The translations under genes and the position numbers were made by a program. Below are positions 19,811 to 27,156 of a stretch of DNA of 64,000 nucleotides, one piece after another; position 1 is the stretch's first letter; every line of letters begins with the position of its first letter. The stretch is from Aquitalea sp. LB_tupeE (GTDB lineage: Bacteria > Pseudomonadota > Gammaproteobacteria > Burkholderiales > Chromobacteriaceae), in the NCBI RefSeq assembly GCF_013391415.1, contig NZ_JACAXB010000006.1, forward strand, positions 1 to 64,000, read 5' to 3'. The notes under the pieces were generated by a model that searched no databases, had not been told where the DNA came from, and was given only the letters and a program-made list of their open reading frames with translations.

Positions 19811-20917
19811 ATGACCGAACGCGAACTGGAAATCCTGCAATGGCTGCGCCAGAACCCGCTGATTCCGCAGCAGGAACTGGCAGACCAGCTAGGTATCAGC
19901 CGCTCAGCCGTGGCTGGCCACATCATGAAGCTGATGCAAAAAGGCCAGATTCTGGGCAAAGGCTATATCCTGGCCGACAGCCCTTATGTGGTGGCACTGG
20001 GCGGCGCCAATATGGATATTCGTGGCTGTACCACGGCCACGCTACGCCAGGGTGACTCCAACCCGGGCAAGGTCAGCTGCTCTGCCGGTGGCGTGGCGCG
20101 CAATATCGCGGAAAACCTGGCCCGACTGGGCGCGGATTGCCGGCTGATCAGCGCCGTGGGGGATGACCTCTATGGCCGTGCGCTGCTGGAAACCACGCAA
20201 CGCGCCGGGGTTGATGTCCGCCACGTCCTGCTGCTGCCGGACGCAGCTACATCCACTTACTTGTCGATACACGGCCCGGATGGCGACATGGCCATTGCCA
20301 TCAATGACATGGATATCCTGAACCGGCTGGATGCCACCCGCCTGGCACCACAGCGCGAACTCCTGCGCCACGCCGGGCTGATTGTGGCCGATGCCAATCT
20401 CTCGGCCGATGCCCTGGCCTGGCTGTTTGCCGAAGCCGGCGACACCCCGGTGTTCATGGACACCGTGTCCGCCTTCAAGGCCGACCGTCTGCGCCCCTGG
20501 CTGGGCCGCATCCACACCCTCAAACCCAACCGGCTGGAAGCCGCCCGCCTGTCTGGCCTGCCACTGGATACGCCAGACCAGGCCGCTGCCGTCGCCAACT
20601 GGTTTCATCAGCAGGGCGTGCAGCAGCTGCTTATCAGCCTGGCGACAGACGGGGTGTTTTACAGCCATCTGGATGGAAGCCATGGCTGGAGCCCAGCCCC
20701 TGCCTGCGACATCGTCAACACTACCGGTGCCGGCGATGCCCTGATGGCCGGGCTGGCCTGGGGCGCGCTGCAAGGCATGCCGTTCCACCAGGCCGTCGAG
20801 TTGGCCCAGGCTTGCGCCGCCCTTACCCTGAGCTGTGCCGCCACCAACAACCCCACCCTGTCACTGACAGCCGTACTACAGCTGTGTCCCAATTTGCCTT
20901 ATCCGGAGCAATCATGA
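19811..20917 (+). CDS. psuK: Pseudouridine kinase with N-terminal HTH domain
   Basis: PfkB/ribokinase-family enzyme that phosphorylates pseudouridine to pseudouridine 5'-phosphate, the substrate of PsuG encoded next. Residues 1-55 form a winged helix-turn-helix (ELEILQWLRQNPLIPQQELADQLGISRSAVAGHI); the kinase domain follows, with GGVARNIAENLARLGA, the lid region, and the C-terminal TTGAGDALMAG motif containing the catalytic Asp. The kinase part matches E. coli YeiC/PsuK in motif order (DSNPGK, INDM, HTLKPNRLEA, NNPTLS). The extra HTH makes it 368 aa against about 313 in E. coli and suggests autogenous or sugar-responsive control. No clear ribosome binding site precedes the ATG. Stop overlaps psuG by four bases. 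Confidence 0.9.
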   Translation: MTERELEILQWLRQNPLIPQQELADQLGISRSAVAGHIMKLMQKGQILGKGYILADSPYVVALGGANMDIRGCTTATLRQGDSNPGKVSCSAGGVARNIAENLARLGADCRLISAVGDDLYGRALLETTQRAGVDVRHVLLLPDAATSTYLSIHGPDGDMAIAINDMDILNRLDATRLAPQRELLRHAGLIVADANLSADALAWLFAEAGDTPVFMDTVSAFKADRLRPWLGRIHTLKPNRLEAARLSGLPLDTPDQAAAVANWFHQQGVQQLLISLATDGVFYSHLDGSHGWSPAPACDIVNTTGAGDALMAGLAWGALQGMPFHQAVELAQACAALTLSCAATNNPTLSLTAVLQLCPNLPYPEQS

Positions 20918-21840
20918 GCCAACACCCTTACCTGGACATCCATCCCGAAGTCGCCGCTGCGCTGGCAGCCGGTCAGGCCGTCGTGGCACTGGAATCCACC
21001 ATCATTTCCCACGGCATGCCCTACCCGCAAAACGTGGCAACGGCATTGCAAGTGGAAGCCGAAGTACGTGCCCATGGCGCGGTACCGGCCACCATCGCTA
21101 TTATCGATGGCCGCCTGAAAGCAGGCCTCAGTGCCGATGAAATCGAACTCTTGGGCAAGCGTGGCCGGGAAGTGGTCAAGGTCAGCCGCCGCGACCTGCC
21201 CTTCATTGTGGCAGGCCGCCAGACCGGTGCCACCACCGTTGCCTCCACCATGATCATCGCCGCCATGGCCGGGATACACGTGTTTGCCACCGGTGGCATT
21301 GGTGGCGTGCACCGGGGCGCGGAACGCAGCTTCGACATTTCCGCCGACCTGCAAGAACTGGCCCAGACCCCGGTCACCGTGGTGTGTGCCGGGGCCAAGT
21401 CCATTCTGGACCTGGGGCTGACGCTGGAATACCTGGAAACCCACGGTGTGCCGGTCATTGGCTACCAGACTGCCACCCTGCCCGCCTTCTTTACCCGTGA
21501 AAGTGCATTCAAGGTGGACTACCGCCTGGACAGCCCGGCCAACATTGCCGCCGCCATGCACGCCAAATGGGCAATGCAGCTGAAAGGCGGCATGGTGGTG
21601 ACCAACCCGATTCCGCATGAATACGCGATGCCGTCGGACAAGATCGACGCCGCTATCGAACAAGCATTGCAAGAAGCCAGCGATCAGGGCGTCAGCGGCA
21701 AGGAGTCCACCCCCTTCCTGCTGGCACGGGTATGCGAGCTGACCGGCGGCAACAGTCTGGCGTCCAACATCCAGTTGGTACTGAACAATGCGCGCCTGGC
21801 CGCCGCCATTGCCCGCGACTACTGCCAGCTCAACGCCTGA
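20914..21840 (+). CDS. psuG: Pseudouridine-5'-phosphate glycosidase
   Basis: Splits the C-C glycosidic bond of pseudouridine 5'-phosphate to uracil and ribose 5-phosphate. The 308-aa protein shows the family hallmarks ALESTIISHGMPYPQN, TIAIIDGRLKAGL, SRRDLPFIVAGRQTGATTVASTM, FATGGIGGVHRGAE, VCAGAKSILDLGLTLEYLET and VVTNPIPHEYAM. The ATG at 20914 overlaps the psuK stop (ATGA) and has GGAGCAATC upstream, so the pair is translationally coupled. No dedicated pseudouridine transporter gene is adjacent. Confidence 0.95.
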   Translation: MSQHPYLDIHPEVAAALAAGQAVVALESTIISHGMPYPQNVATALQVEAEVRAHGAVPATIAIIDGRLKAGLSADEIELLGKRGREVVKVSRRDLPFIVAGRQTGATTVASTMIIAAMAGIHVFATGGIGGVHRGAERSFDISADLQELAQTPVTVVCAGAKSILDLGLTLEYLETHGVPVIGYQTATLPAFFTRESAFKVDYRLDSPANIAAAMHAKWAMQLKGGMVVTNPIPHEYAMPSDKIDAAIEQALQEASDQGVSGKESTPFLLARVCELTGGNSLASNIQLVLNNARLAAAIARDYCQLNA

Positions 21841-21919
21841 CACCGGCCACGCTGCCAGCATGGTTGACGTGTGCTGGCAGCAGCGGTGTAATCCTCGCCC
21901 CACCCTCTGGAATGCCGCC

Positions 21920-22585
21920 ATGTCACCGCTTGACCTCACCCCGCAGCTGCAACACTGGCAACAGCTACTGATCGGCTTATTGCAACAACAAGACCCGGAT
22001 GCCGACGGTGCCCATGACCTGACCCACTTTCACCGGGTATGGGCAGTGGCACGGCAGATTCTGCCGCATCACCCGCAGGCCGATGCCCTGGTAGTGCTGG
22101 CTGCCTGTTATTTGCACGATCTGGTCAATCTGCCAAAAAATCACCCGGACCGGGCACAAGCCTCCAGACAAGCTGCCATCAAGGCCAGCCAGCTGCTGGC
22201 GGATGCCGGTTTCCCGGCCGACAAACTGGCTGCCGTGGTCCATGCCATCGAGGCGCACAGTTTTTCCGCCAATATCCCGCCGCAATCCGACGAAGCGCGC
22301 ATCGTGCAGGACGCAGACCGCATGGACGCGCTGGGTGCCATTGGCCTGGCGCGCATGTTTTACACCTCAGGTCGCATGGGTCGGCAGCTGGCACATCCGG
22401 ACAATCCATCAGGTGATGGCCGTGTGCTGGATGACCGTGAATACGCGCTCGATCACATCGAAGTGAAGCTGGAAAAACTGCCATCCATGATGCAAACCGA
22501 GGCAGGCCGCGCCATGGCGGCCGAGCGGGTGGCGCGCCTGCACGCCTTCCGCCAGCAGTTTATCGAGGAGTGGCTGGCGCGCTGA
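21920..22585 (+). CDS. HD-domain phosphohydrolase (YedJ-like)
   Basis: 221-residue metal-dependent HD-superfamily hydrolase. Metal ligands are visible: His in AHDLTHFHRVW, the HD pair in ACYLHDLVNLP, and Asp in VQDADRMDALGAIGLAR. The block FYTSGRMG and the C-terminal LHAFRQQFIEEW match E. coli YedJ-type proteins, whose substrate is not established. Start at ATG 21920, with TCTGGAA upstream. It lies 79 bp downstream of psuG on the same strand and may be co-transcribed with it; a nucleotide-related role is possible but not shown. Confidence 0.85.
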   Translation: MSPLDLTPQLQHWQQLLIGLLQQQDPDADGAHDLTHFHRVWAVARQILPHHPQADALVVLAACYLHDLVNLPKNHPDRAQASRQAAIKASQLLADAGFPADKLAAVVHAIEAHSFSANIPPQSDEARIVQDADRMDALGAIGLARMFYTSGRMGRQLAHPDNPSGDGRVLDDREYALDHIEVKLEKLPSMMQTEAGRAMAAERVARLHAFRQQFIEEWLAR

Positions 22586-22667
22586 GGCCGTACTTCACCG
22601 GATGGGCAAGCCAGGTGGCTGCGGCGTATGATGGGACAAAAGCTGTCAATAACAGAGGAGATGTCCC

Positions 22668-23084
22668 ATGCACTATCACAACACACGTCTGCTGGAACAG
22701 GTCCACGTGGTGGTGGCAGATCTGGCTGCCAGCAAACGCTTTTACCAGGCCGTACTGCATGAACTGGGCCGCACGCTGAGTGCGGAAGGGGCGGACTACT
22801 TCCGCGCGGACGAACTGCTGGTAACGGCCGGCAAGCCGGAGCAGCGCAGCCACGTTCACCTGGTATTCCGTGCCGCCGGGCCGCAGTTGCTGCCAGGCTT
22901 TGTGGCAGCGGGCCTGGCTGCCGGTGGGCGGCCTGCCCCCAACCTGGTCCTTGGTGATGACAACAATCGCTGCAGCCTGCTGGACCCGGATGGCAATCCG
23001 GTCCATGCCCTTGTTGATCAGTCCCCGGTCAGCGACAAGCCCGGCCTGCTGGATCACAAGGCACCTTTCACCGTGTGTGAATAA
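22668..23084 (+). CDS. VOC (glyoxalase/bleomycin resistance) family protein
   Basis: 138-residue small vicinal-oxygen-chelate protein. The first beta-alpha-beta unit begins LLEQVHVVVADLAASKRFYQAVL and the last strand carries CSLLDPDGNPVHALVDQ, the usual C-terminal metal-binding segment; the potential metal ligand His13 is present. Proteins of this type include dioxygenases, glyoxalases and thiol transferases; nothing in the sequence narrows the substrate. Start ATG 22668 follows AGAGGAGATGTCCC. Convergent with metNIQ, separated by the hairpin at 23129-23149. Confidence 0.82.
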   Translation: MHYHNTRLLEQVHVVVADLAASKRFYQAVLHELGRTLSAEGADYFRADELLVTAGKPEQRSHVHLVFRAAGPQLLPGFVAAGLAAGGRPAPNLVLGDDNNRCSLLDPDGNPVHALVDQSPVSDKPGLLDHKAPFTVCE

Positions 23085-23121
23085 ACCCGGCACGCCTGCA
23101 GCCCGCTATCTGACCTGACCA

Positions 23122-23149
23122 TAAAAAAACGGAGGGCATTGCCCTCCGT
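23122..23149 (-). terminator. Terminator of the metNIQ operon
   Basis: ACGGAGGGC (23129-23137) and GCCCTCCGT (23141-23149) form a perfect stem; read on the minus strand it is followed by a T7 tract (23128-23122). Confidence 0.88.
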
Positions 23150-23232
23150 ACAAGTCTTGTAGCCAGGAGTGTTACAAGAAAACCTGTCTGCCCCATCACG
23201 ATCCGGACGGGGCCTCATGCATGGGTTACGGC

Positions 23233-24042
23233 TTATTTCCAGCTTTGCGGGAATTTGTAACCGGCATATTTCTGTTTGGCCCAGTTGCTGAAGGCCTTGC
23301 TGTTGTACGCAGCAATCACATCGCGTGCCCACGGCTTGCCTGCATCGGCAGCACGCACCACACCCCAGTTGACATAGGCGTAGCTCTTTTCCTGGAACAC
23401 GGCCTCGGTCAGCTTGATGCCGGAGCTGGTAGCGTAGTTGCCGTTGATGACGGCAAAGTCCACATCATTGCGCGAGCGCGGCAGCTGGGCGGCTTCCAGC
23501 TGGACAATTTTCAGCTTCTTCACGTTCTGGGCGATATCACGCTCGGAGGCGGTCAGCGGGTTGATACCCGGCTTGAGCTTGACCCAGCCCAGATCGCTCA
23601 ACATCACCAGTGCACGGGCAAAATTGGACGGATCGTTCGGCGCGGAAATGGTGCTGCCTTCCTTCACGTCCTTGAGCGACTTCAGCTTGCCCGGATAAAT
23701 GCCCAGCGGAGCCGTCGGCACCTGGAATACTTCCTTCAGGCTGAGCTTGTGCTCCTTGACGAAGTTGTCCAGGTAAGGCTTGTGCTGGAATACATTCACA
23801 TCCAGCGCACCTTCCTGCAGCGCCATATTGGGGCGTACATAGTCGGTGAATTCCACCAGCTTCACAGCATAGCCCTGCTTTTCCAGGATGGGCTTGATCG
23901 ACTGCTTCACCATGTCGCCAAAGTCACCCACAGTGGTGCCAATCACGATTTCCTTTTTGGCAGGGTCGGCCGCCAGTGCCGGACCGGCAATGGCCAGACC
24001 CAGACAAGATACGGCCAGTGCCTTGATGACGAATCTACGCAT
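23233..24042 (-). CDS. metQ: D-methionine/methionine ABC transporter substrate-binding protein
   Basis: Periplasmic binding protein of the NlpA/MetQ family, 269 aa, that delivers methionine to MetNI. The N-terminus is a signal peptide (MRRFVIKALAVSCLGLAIAGPALA) without a lipobox, so it should be a soluble periplasmic protein rather than a lipoprotein. Family features: GDFGDMVKQSIKPILEKQGY, VEFTDYVRPNMAL, DVNVFQHKPYLDNF, APLGIYPGKLKSL and ISAPNDPSNFARAL. GGAGTTCAC precedes the ATG at 24042. Third gene of the operon; a 107-bp spacer separates it from metI. Confidence 0.92.
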   Translation of the reverse strand: MRRFVIKALAVSCLGLAIAGPALAADPAKKEIVIGTTVGDFGDMVKQSIKPILEKQGYAVKLVEFTDYVRPNMALQEGALDVNVFQHKPYLDNFVKEHKLSLKEVFQVPTAPLGIYPGKLKSLKDVKEGSTISAPNDPSNFARALVMLSDLGWVKLKPGINPLTASERDIAQNVKKLKIVQLEAAQLPRSRNDVDFAVINGNYATSSGIKLTEAVFQEKSYAYVNWGVVRAADAGKPWARDVIAAYNSKAFSNWAKQKYAGYKFPQSWK

Positions 24043-24149
24043 GTGAACTCCTTGCAATGATGGATAAGGGAATACAGCTGGCCTGCCCGTCAGGCAGCAC
24101 ACCAGCCGGTTTGCCGGGCTGACGCTGTCGCCCGGTCTGTAGGATTGAT

Positions 24150-24839
24150 TCAGCGCTTGTCCAGTCGGGCCGCCAGCCGGTTGCCCAGCAGCTGGATGAT
24201 CTGCACGATCACCACCAGCAACAGCACCATGGCCACCATCACGTCGGTCTGGAAACGGTAGTAGCCATAGCGGATGGCCAGATCGCCAATGCCGCCGCCA
24301 CCCACCACCCCCGCCACGGCGGAATAACTCAGAAAGCTGATGGTGAGAATGGTCAGGCTGGAAATCAGCCCGGAACGCGCCTCGTTCAGCAGCACCTTGA
24401 TGATGATTTGCAAGGGGCTGGCCCCCATGGCCTCGGCCGCCTCCACCACGCCGCGCGGAATCTCGCGCAAGGTTTGCTCCACCAGCCGGGCAAAATACGG
24501 AATGGCAGCAAAAGACAGCGGCACGGCAGCCGCCACCGGGCCGATGGTACTGCCTACCAGCAGTCGGGTCAGCGGCACCAGCGACACCATCAGGATGATG
24601 AAGGGGAAGGAGCGCACCAGGTTCACCGTCCAGCCCAGTACACCATTGACCAGACGGTTGGCAAACAGCTGGCCCGGCTGCGACAGATACAGCCAGATAC
24701 CCAAGGGGCCGCCCAGCAGAATGGCGGCAGCCAGTCCCACGCCCAGCATCAGGCCGGTTTCCTGACAGGCCTGCCAGATTTCCGGGGCCATGCCGGCCAG
24801 GTCGGCCAATGCCGCAGCAAAAGTCATTTCTTCCATCAC
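24150..24839 (-). CDS. metI: Methionine ABC transporter permease
   Basis: Inner-membrane permease, 229 aa, with about five to six hydrophobic segments and the ABC permease EAA loop (GVVEAAEAMGASPLQIIIKVLLNEA). It also shows the MetI pattern NLVRSFPFIILMVSLVPLTRL (in two parts) and VVGGGGIGDLAIRYGYYRF. It overlaps the metN stop by four bases. Two adjacent start codons exist (MMEEM); the first is used here. Confidence 0.92.
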   Translation of the reverse strand: MMEEMTFAAALADLAGMAPEIWQACQETGLMLGVGLAAAILLGGPLGIWLYLSQPGQLFANRLVNGVLGWTVNLVRSFPFIILMVSLVPLTRLLVGSTIGPVAAAVPLSFAAIPYFARLVEQTLREIPRGVVEAAEAMGASPLQIIIKVLLNEARSGLISSLTILTISFLSYSAVAGVVGGGGIGDLAIRYGYYRFQTDVMVAMVLLLVVIVQIIQLLGNRLAARLDKR

Positions 24840-25573
24840 GCGGCCTCCAGCAAAGAACGGGCGAGGTCTGAACGGGCATCCACCGTGCCATCGCTCACCT
24901 CCACCACTTCCACCACCTGGCCGGCGTCCAGCACGGCCGCGCGGTGGCAGATGGAACGCACCACATGCATTTCGTGGGTGACAATCACCACGGTCACGCC
25001 AAAGCGCTGATTGATGTCGCGCAGGCAGTCTAGAATGGACTGGGTGGTTTTCGGGTCCAGTGCCGAAGTGGGTTCATCTGCCAGAATCACCTTGGGGCGT
25101 GGAGCCAGTGCGCGGGCAATGCCTACCCGCTGCTTTTGTCCGCCAGATAGTTGCGCCGGATAGTGCTGGGCACGGTCGCTGAGGCCGACTACTTCCAGGC
25201 ATTCGGCAACGCGCTGGGCAATATCCCCCCTGGACCAGCCGGCAATTTCCAGCGGAAAGGCGATGTTGTCGGCCACGGTACGGTTGGCCATCAGGTTGAA
25301 TTGCTGGAACACCATGCCCAGATGCTGGCGGGCACGCCGCAAAGCAGGCGCGTTCATGGCGGTAAGGTCCTGTCCGTCCACAATCACCGCGCCGCTGTCC
25401 GGGCGCTCCAGCAGATTGATCAAGCGCAGCAGGGTGGATTTGCCGGCACCGGAAAAACCGATCAGGCCGAACACTTCTCCAGCGGTAATCGAGAGCGAGG
25501 TATCTTGCACGGCGTCGAACCAGCCGCCATCTGGGCGGCGAAAACGCTTGCGGATGTTTTGCAGATGAATCAT
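24836..25573 (-). CDS. metN: Methionine ABC transporter ATP-binding protein, short form
   Basis: ATPase of the importer. Walker A GFSGAGKSTLLRLI, signature LSGGQKQRVGIARAL, Walker B VILADEPTSALD and the switch His (VTHEMHVV) are all present, and the core matches MetN (MIHLQNIRKRF at the start). At 245 aa it ends soon after the catalytic core; the C-terminal NIL domain of about 100 residues that mediates methionine trans-inhibition in E. coli MetN is missing. The ATG at 25573 is embedded in a large hairpin (25571-25642). First gene of metN-metI-metQ. Confidence 0.92.
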   Translation of the reverse strand: MIHLQNIRKRFRRPDGGWFDAVQDTSLSITAGEVFGLIGFSGAGKSTLLRLINLLERPDSGAVIVDGQDLTAMNAPALRRARQHLGMVFQQFNLMANRTVADNIAFPLEIAGWSRGDIAQRVAECLEVVGLSDRAQHYPAQLSGGQKQRVGIARALAPRPKVILADEPTSALDPKTTQSILDCLRDINQRFGVTVVIVTHEMHVVRSICHRAAVLDAGQVVEVVEVSDGTVDARSDLARSLLEAA

Positions 25574-25656
25574 TCAAATACTCCGGAATGCATAAAGCCC
25601 GCCGATGACGCTGGCGGGCTTTATGCATGGAATCTTTGAATGCTGAAAAGATTATA
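25571..25656 (-). promoter_or_regulatory. metN promoter -10 and hairpin leader enclosing the start codon
   Basis: Minus-strand TATAAT (25656-25651) places transcription start near 25644. The leader is then almost entirely one hairpin: a perfect 16-bp stem (25588-25603 with 25613-25628, loop 9) capped outside by an 8-bp stem CATTCAAA/TTTGAATG (25571-25578 with 25635-25642). The outer arm contains the metN ATG, and the GGAG ribosome binding site (25584-25581) lies in the internal loop between the stems. Initiation should be sensitive to folding of this structure. No SAM-riboswitch-like sequence is visible. The rest of the gap to 25912 holds a TTGACA (near 25729) but no convincing partner -10. 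Confidence 0.65.
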
Positions 25657-25912
25657 TAAGCAGAAACTGAAGTAATACGGGGTCTGCTTACCCACGCTTT
25701 AGCTGTTTTACGCCCGCAAGCTGTGTCAAATCGGCGATTAATTTTGGGTATTGAACATCAATTTTCGCTTTACGTCAAGCGCAGTGCAGTATTCCTGCCC
25801 GAAAAGCGCAAGCTTTGCAGTAAAACGGAAATTTTGCTGCTGATAAATCAGGATTACGGCATGGTTTTATCAATCGCCAAATACTGATGTTTTATATCGA
25901 ACATCCGTATTT

Positions 25913-26659
25913 TCAGGCTGGCAGCAGCGATGCCGTCAGCGGCAAGTGGTCGGACAAGCGCGACCAGGGTGGGCCGCGCAGCACATCGGCACTCAGCACC
26001 CGCAGGCCACGTACATAAATACGGTCCAGCGGCAGCACCGGCAGCCGTGCCGGAAAGCTTTGCGCATAATGACCGCGATGGGTGAGAAACACCTCCTGCA
26101 AGCCTGCCTGTTGCAGGCGCTCGCTTGCCTCGCCCTGCCAGTCGTTGAAGTCGCCGGCCAGAATGATGGGCGTTTCCGGCGCAATGGCCGCCTCGATGTA
26201 ATGCAGCAGATCGGTGTATTGCTTGCGCCGGTCGCGGGCCAGCAAATTCAGGTGCGCGCACAGCGCGGCCACCGGCCTGTTCCAGCCACGTGGTAACAGC
26301 ATGCAATGCAGCAAGCCACGGCTTTCAAAGCGGCTGACCGACAGGTCGCGGTTACACCATTCGATGATGGGATGACGGGTCAGTACCGCATTACCGTGGT
26401 GACCATGTTCATAGGCGGCATTCAGGCCGTATACCACCTTGTGATCCAGCCGCCTGGCCAGATAGTGATGCTGGGCCTGCACCGGCCAGCCCTCATGGCG
26501 CAGCGAACGCAGCAGGTTCTTGCCTTGTACTTCCTGCAAGAACAGCAAATCCGGCGCCTGCATTTCCAGCGCATGGGCAATTTCGTTGACCCGGACATGG
26601 CGGTTCAGCGGAGACATGCCCTTGTGGATGTTGTATGTGGTGATTTTTAGCGGCGTCAT
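25913..26659 (-). CDS. Endonuclease/exonuclease/phosphatase family protein
   Basis: 248-residue DNase I-like (EEP) fold hydrolase. Metal-dependent catalytic motifs are visible in order: TYNIHKGMS near the N-terminus, FLQEVQG (metal Glu), HGGHGNAVLTR-like segment (GHHGNAVLTRHPI), LNLLARDRRKQ (catalytic-loop region), ILAGDFNDWQGEA (Asp and Asn) and the final SDHLPLTA with catalytic His. No signal peptide. Bacterial members act on nucleic acids, phospholipids or inositol phosphates; the substrate here is unknown. Transcribed alone on the minus strand, 135 bp from rcnR. Confidence 0.85.
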   Translation of the reverse strand: MTPLKITTYNIHKGMSPLNRHVRVNEIAHALEMQAPDLLFLQEVQGKNLLRSLRHEGWPVQAQHHYLARRLDHKVVYGLNAAYEHGHHGNAVLTRHPIIEWCNRDLSVSRFESRGLLHCMLLPRGWNRPVAALCAHLNLLARDRRKQYTDLLHYIEAAIAPETPIILAGDFNDWQGEASERLQQAGLQEVFLTHRGHYAQSFPARLPVLPLDRIYVRGLRVLSADVLRGPPWSRLSDHLPLTASLLPA

Positions 26660-26794
26660 GATCTATCCATAGCGCAAGCATGCTCGCTGACGCCAGCCCC
26701 TGGCGCAAATAAATGCGTGTTTTCCATCGCGGCAGATGGCCCGCTCCATGCGTGGGCATGCCGGGCAGACTGACGGTGGTCGTACATGCCAGCT

Positions 26795-27082
26795 TTATTT
26801 CAGATAGGAGCGCACCAGACGCATGACCTGGTCGGCTTCCTGCTGCCGTTCCGGGTCGACGTCGGCACCAATGGCGGCGGGGGCCAGCAAATGCTCGCGC
26901 AGATGGCCTTCCAGCACCTCGGCCATCAGGCCGTTGACCGCACCGCGTATGGCAGCGATCTGCTGCAATACCGCCATGCATTCCTGCCCTTCTTCCAGTG
27001 CCCGCTCGATGGCTGCTGCCTGGCCCTGAATACGACGTACTCTGGCCAGTAGCGGTTTTTTTCCCTTTACGGTGTGTCCCAT
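26795..27082 (-). CDS. rcnR: Nickel/cobalt-responsive repressor RcnR
   Basis: CsoR/RcnR-family all-helical repressor of 95 aa. The metal ligands of RcnR (His3, Cys35, His60, His64, with the N-terminal amine) fall exactly at MGHT, GQEC35M, EGH60LREH64, so Ni/Co rather than Cu sensing is expected. The block CMAVLQQIAAIRGAVNGLM is nearly identical to E. coli. This fixes the start at the ATG 27082; a TTG upstream would displace His3. It is divergent from rcnA, with a perfect G6-type operator between them. Confidence 0.93.
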   Translation of the reverse strand: MGHTVKGKKPLLARVRRIQGQAAAIERALEEGQECMAVLQQIAAIRGAVNGLMAEVLEGHLREHLLAPAAIGADVDPERQQEADQVMRLVRSYLK

Positions 27083-27104
27083 TGCGATTTTCTTTCTCAA
27101 AACA

Positions 27105-27119
27105 TACTGGGGGGTAGTA
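27105..27119. promoter_or_regulatory. RcnR operator, TACT-G6-N-AGTA
   Basis: TACTGGGGGGTAGTA exactly matches the TACT-G6-N-AGTA recognition pattern described for RcnR. It lies between the divergent rcnR and rcnA starts and abuts a TATATT -10-like sequence of rcnA (27118-27125), so apo-repressor binding would block rcnA and probably rcnR. Confidence 0.9.
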
Positions 27120-27156
27120 TATTGCGGGCATTCTCATTCTGACACGCATCCGCATC

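Noticed and set aside
24043-24891. Upstream extension of the metQ frame through metI
   Set aside because: The clear signal peptide and ribosome binding site at 24042 define metQ, and metI occupies the extension in another frame.
25571-25912. SAM riboswitch ahead of metNIQ
   Set aside because: No kink-turn, pseudoknot or conserved SAM core is visible; the leader is too short and is filled by one hairpin.
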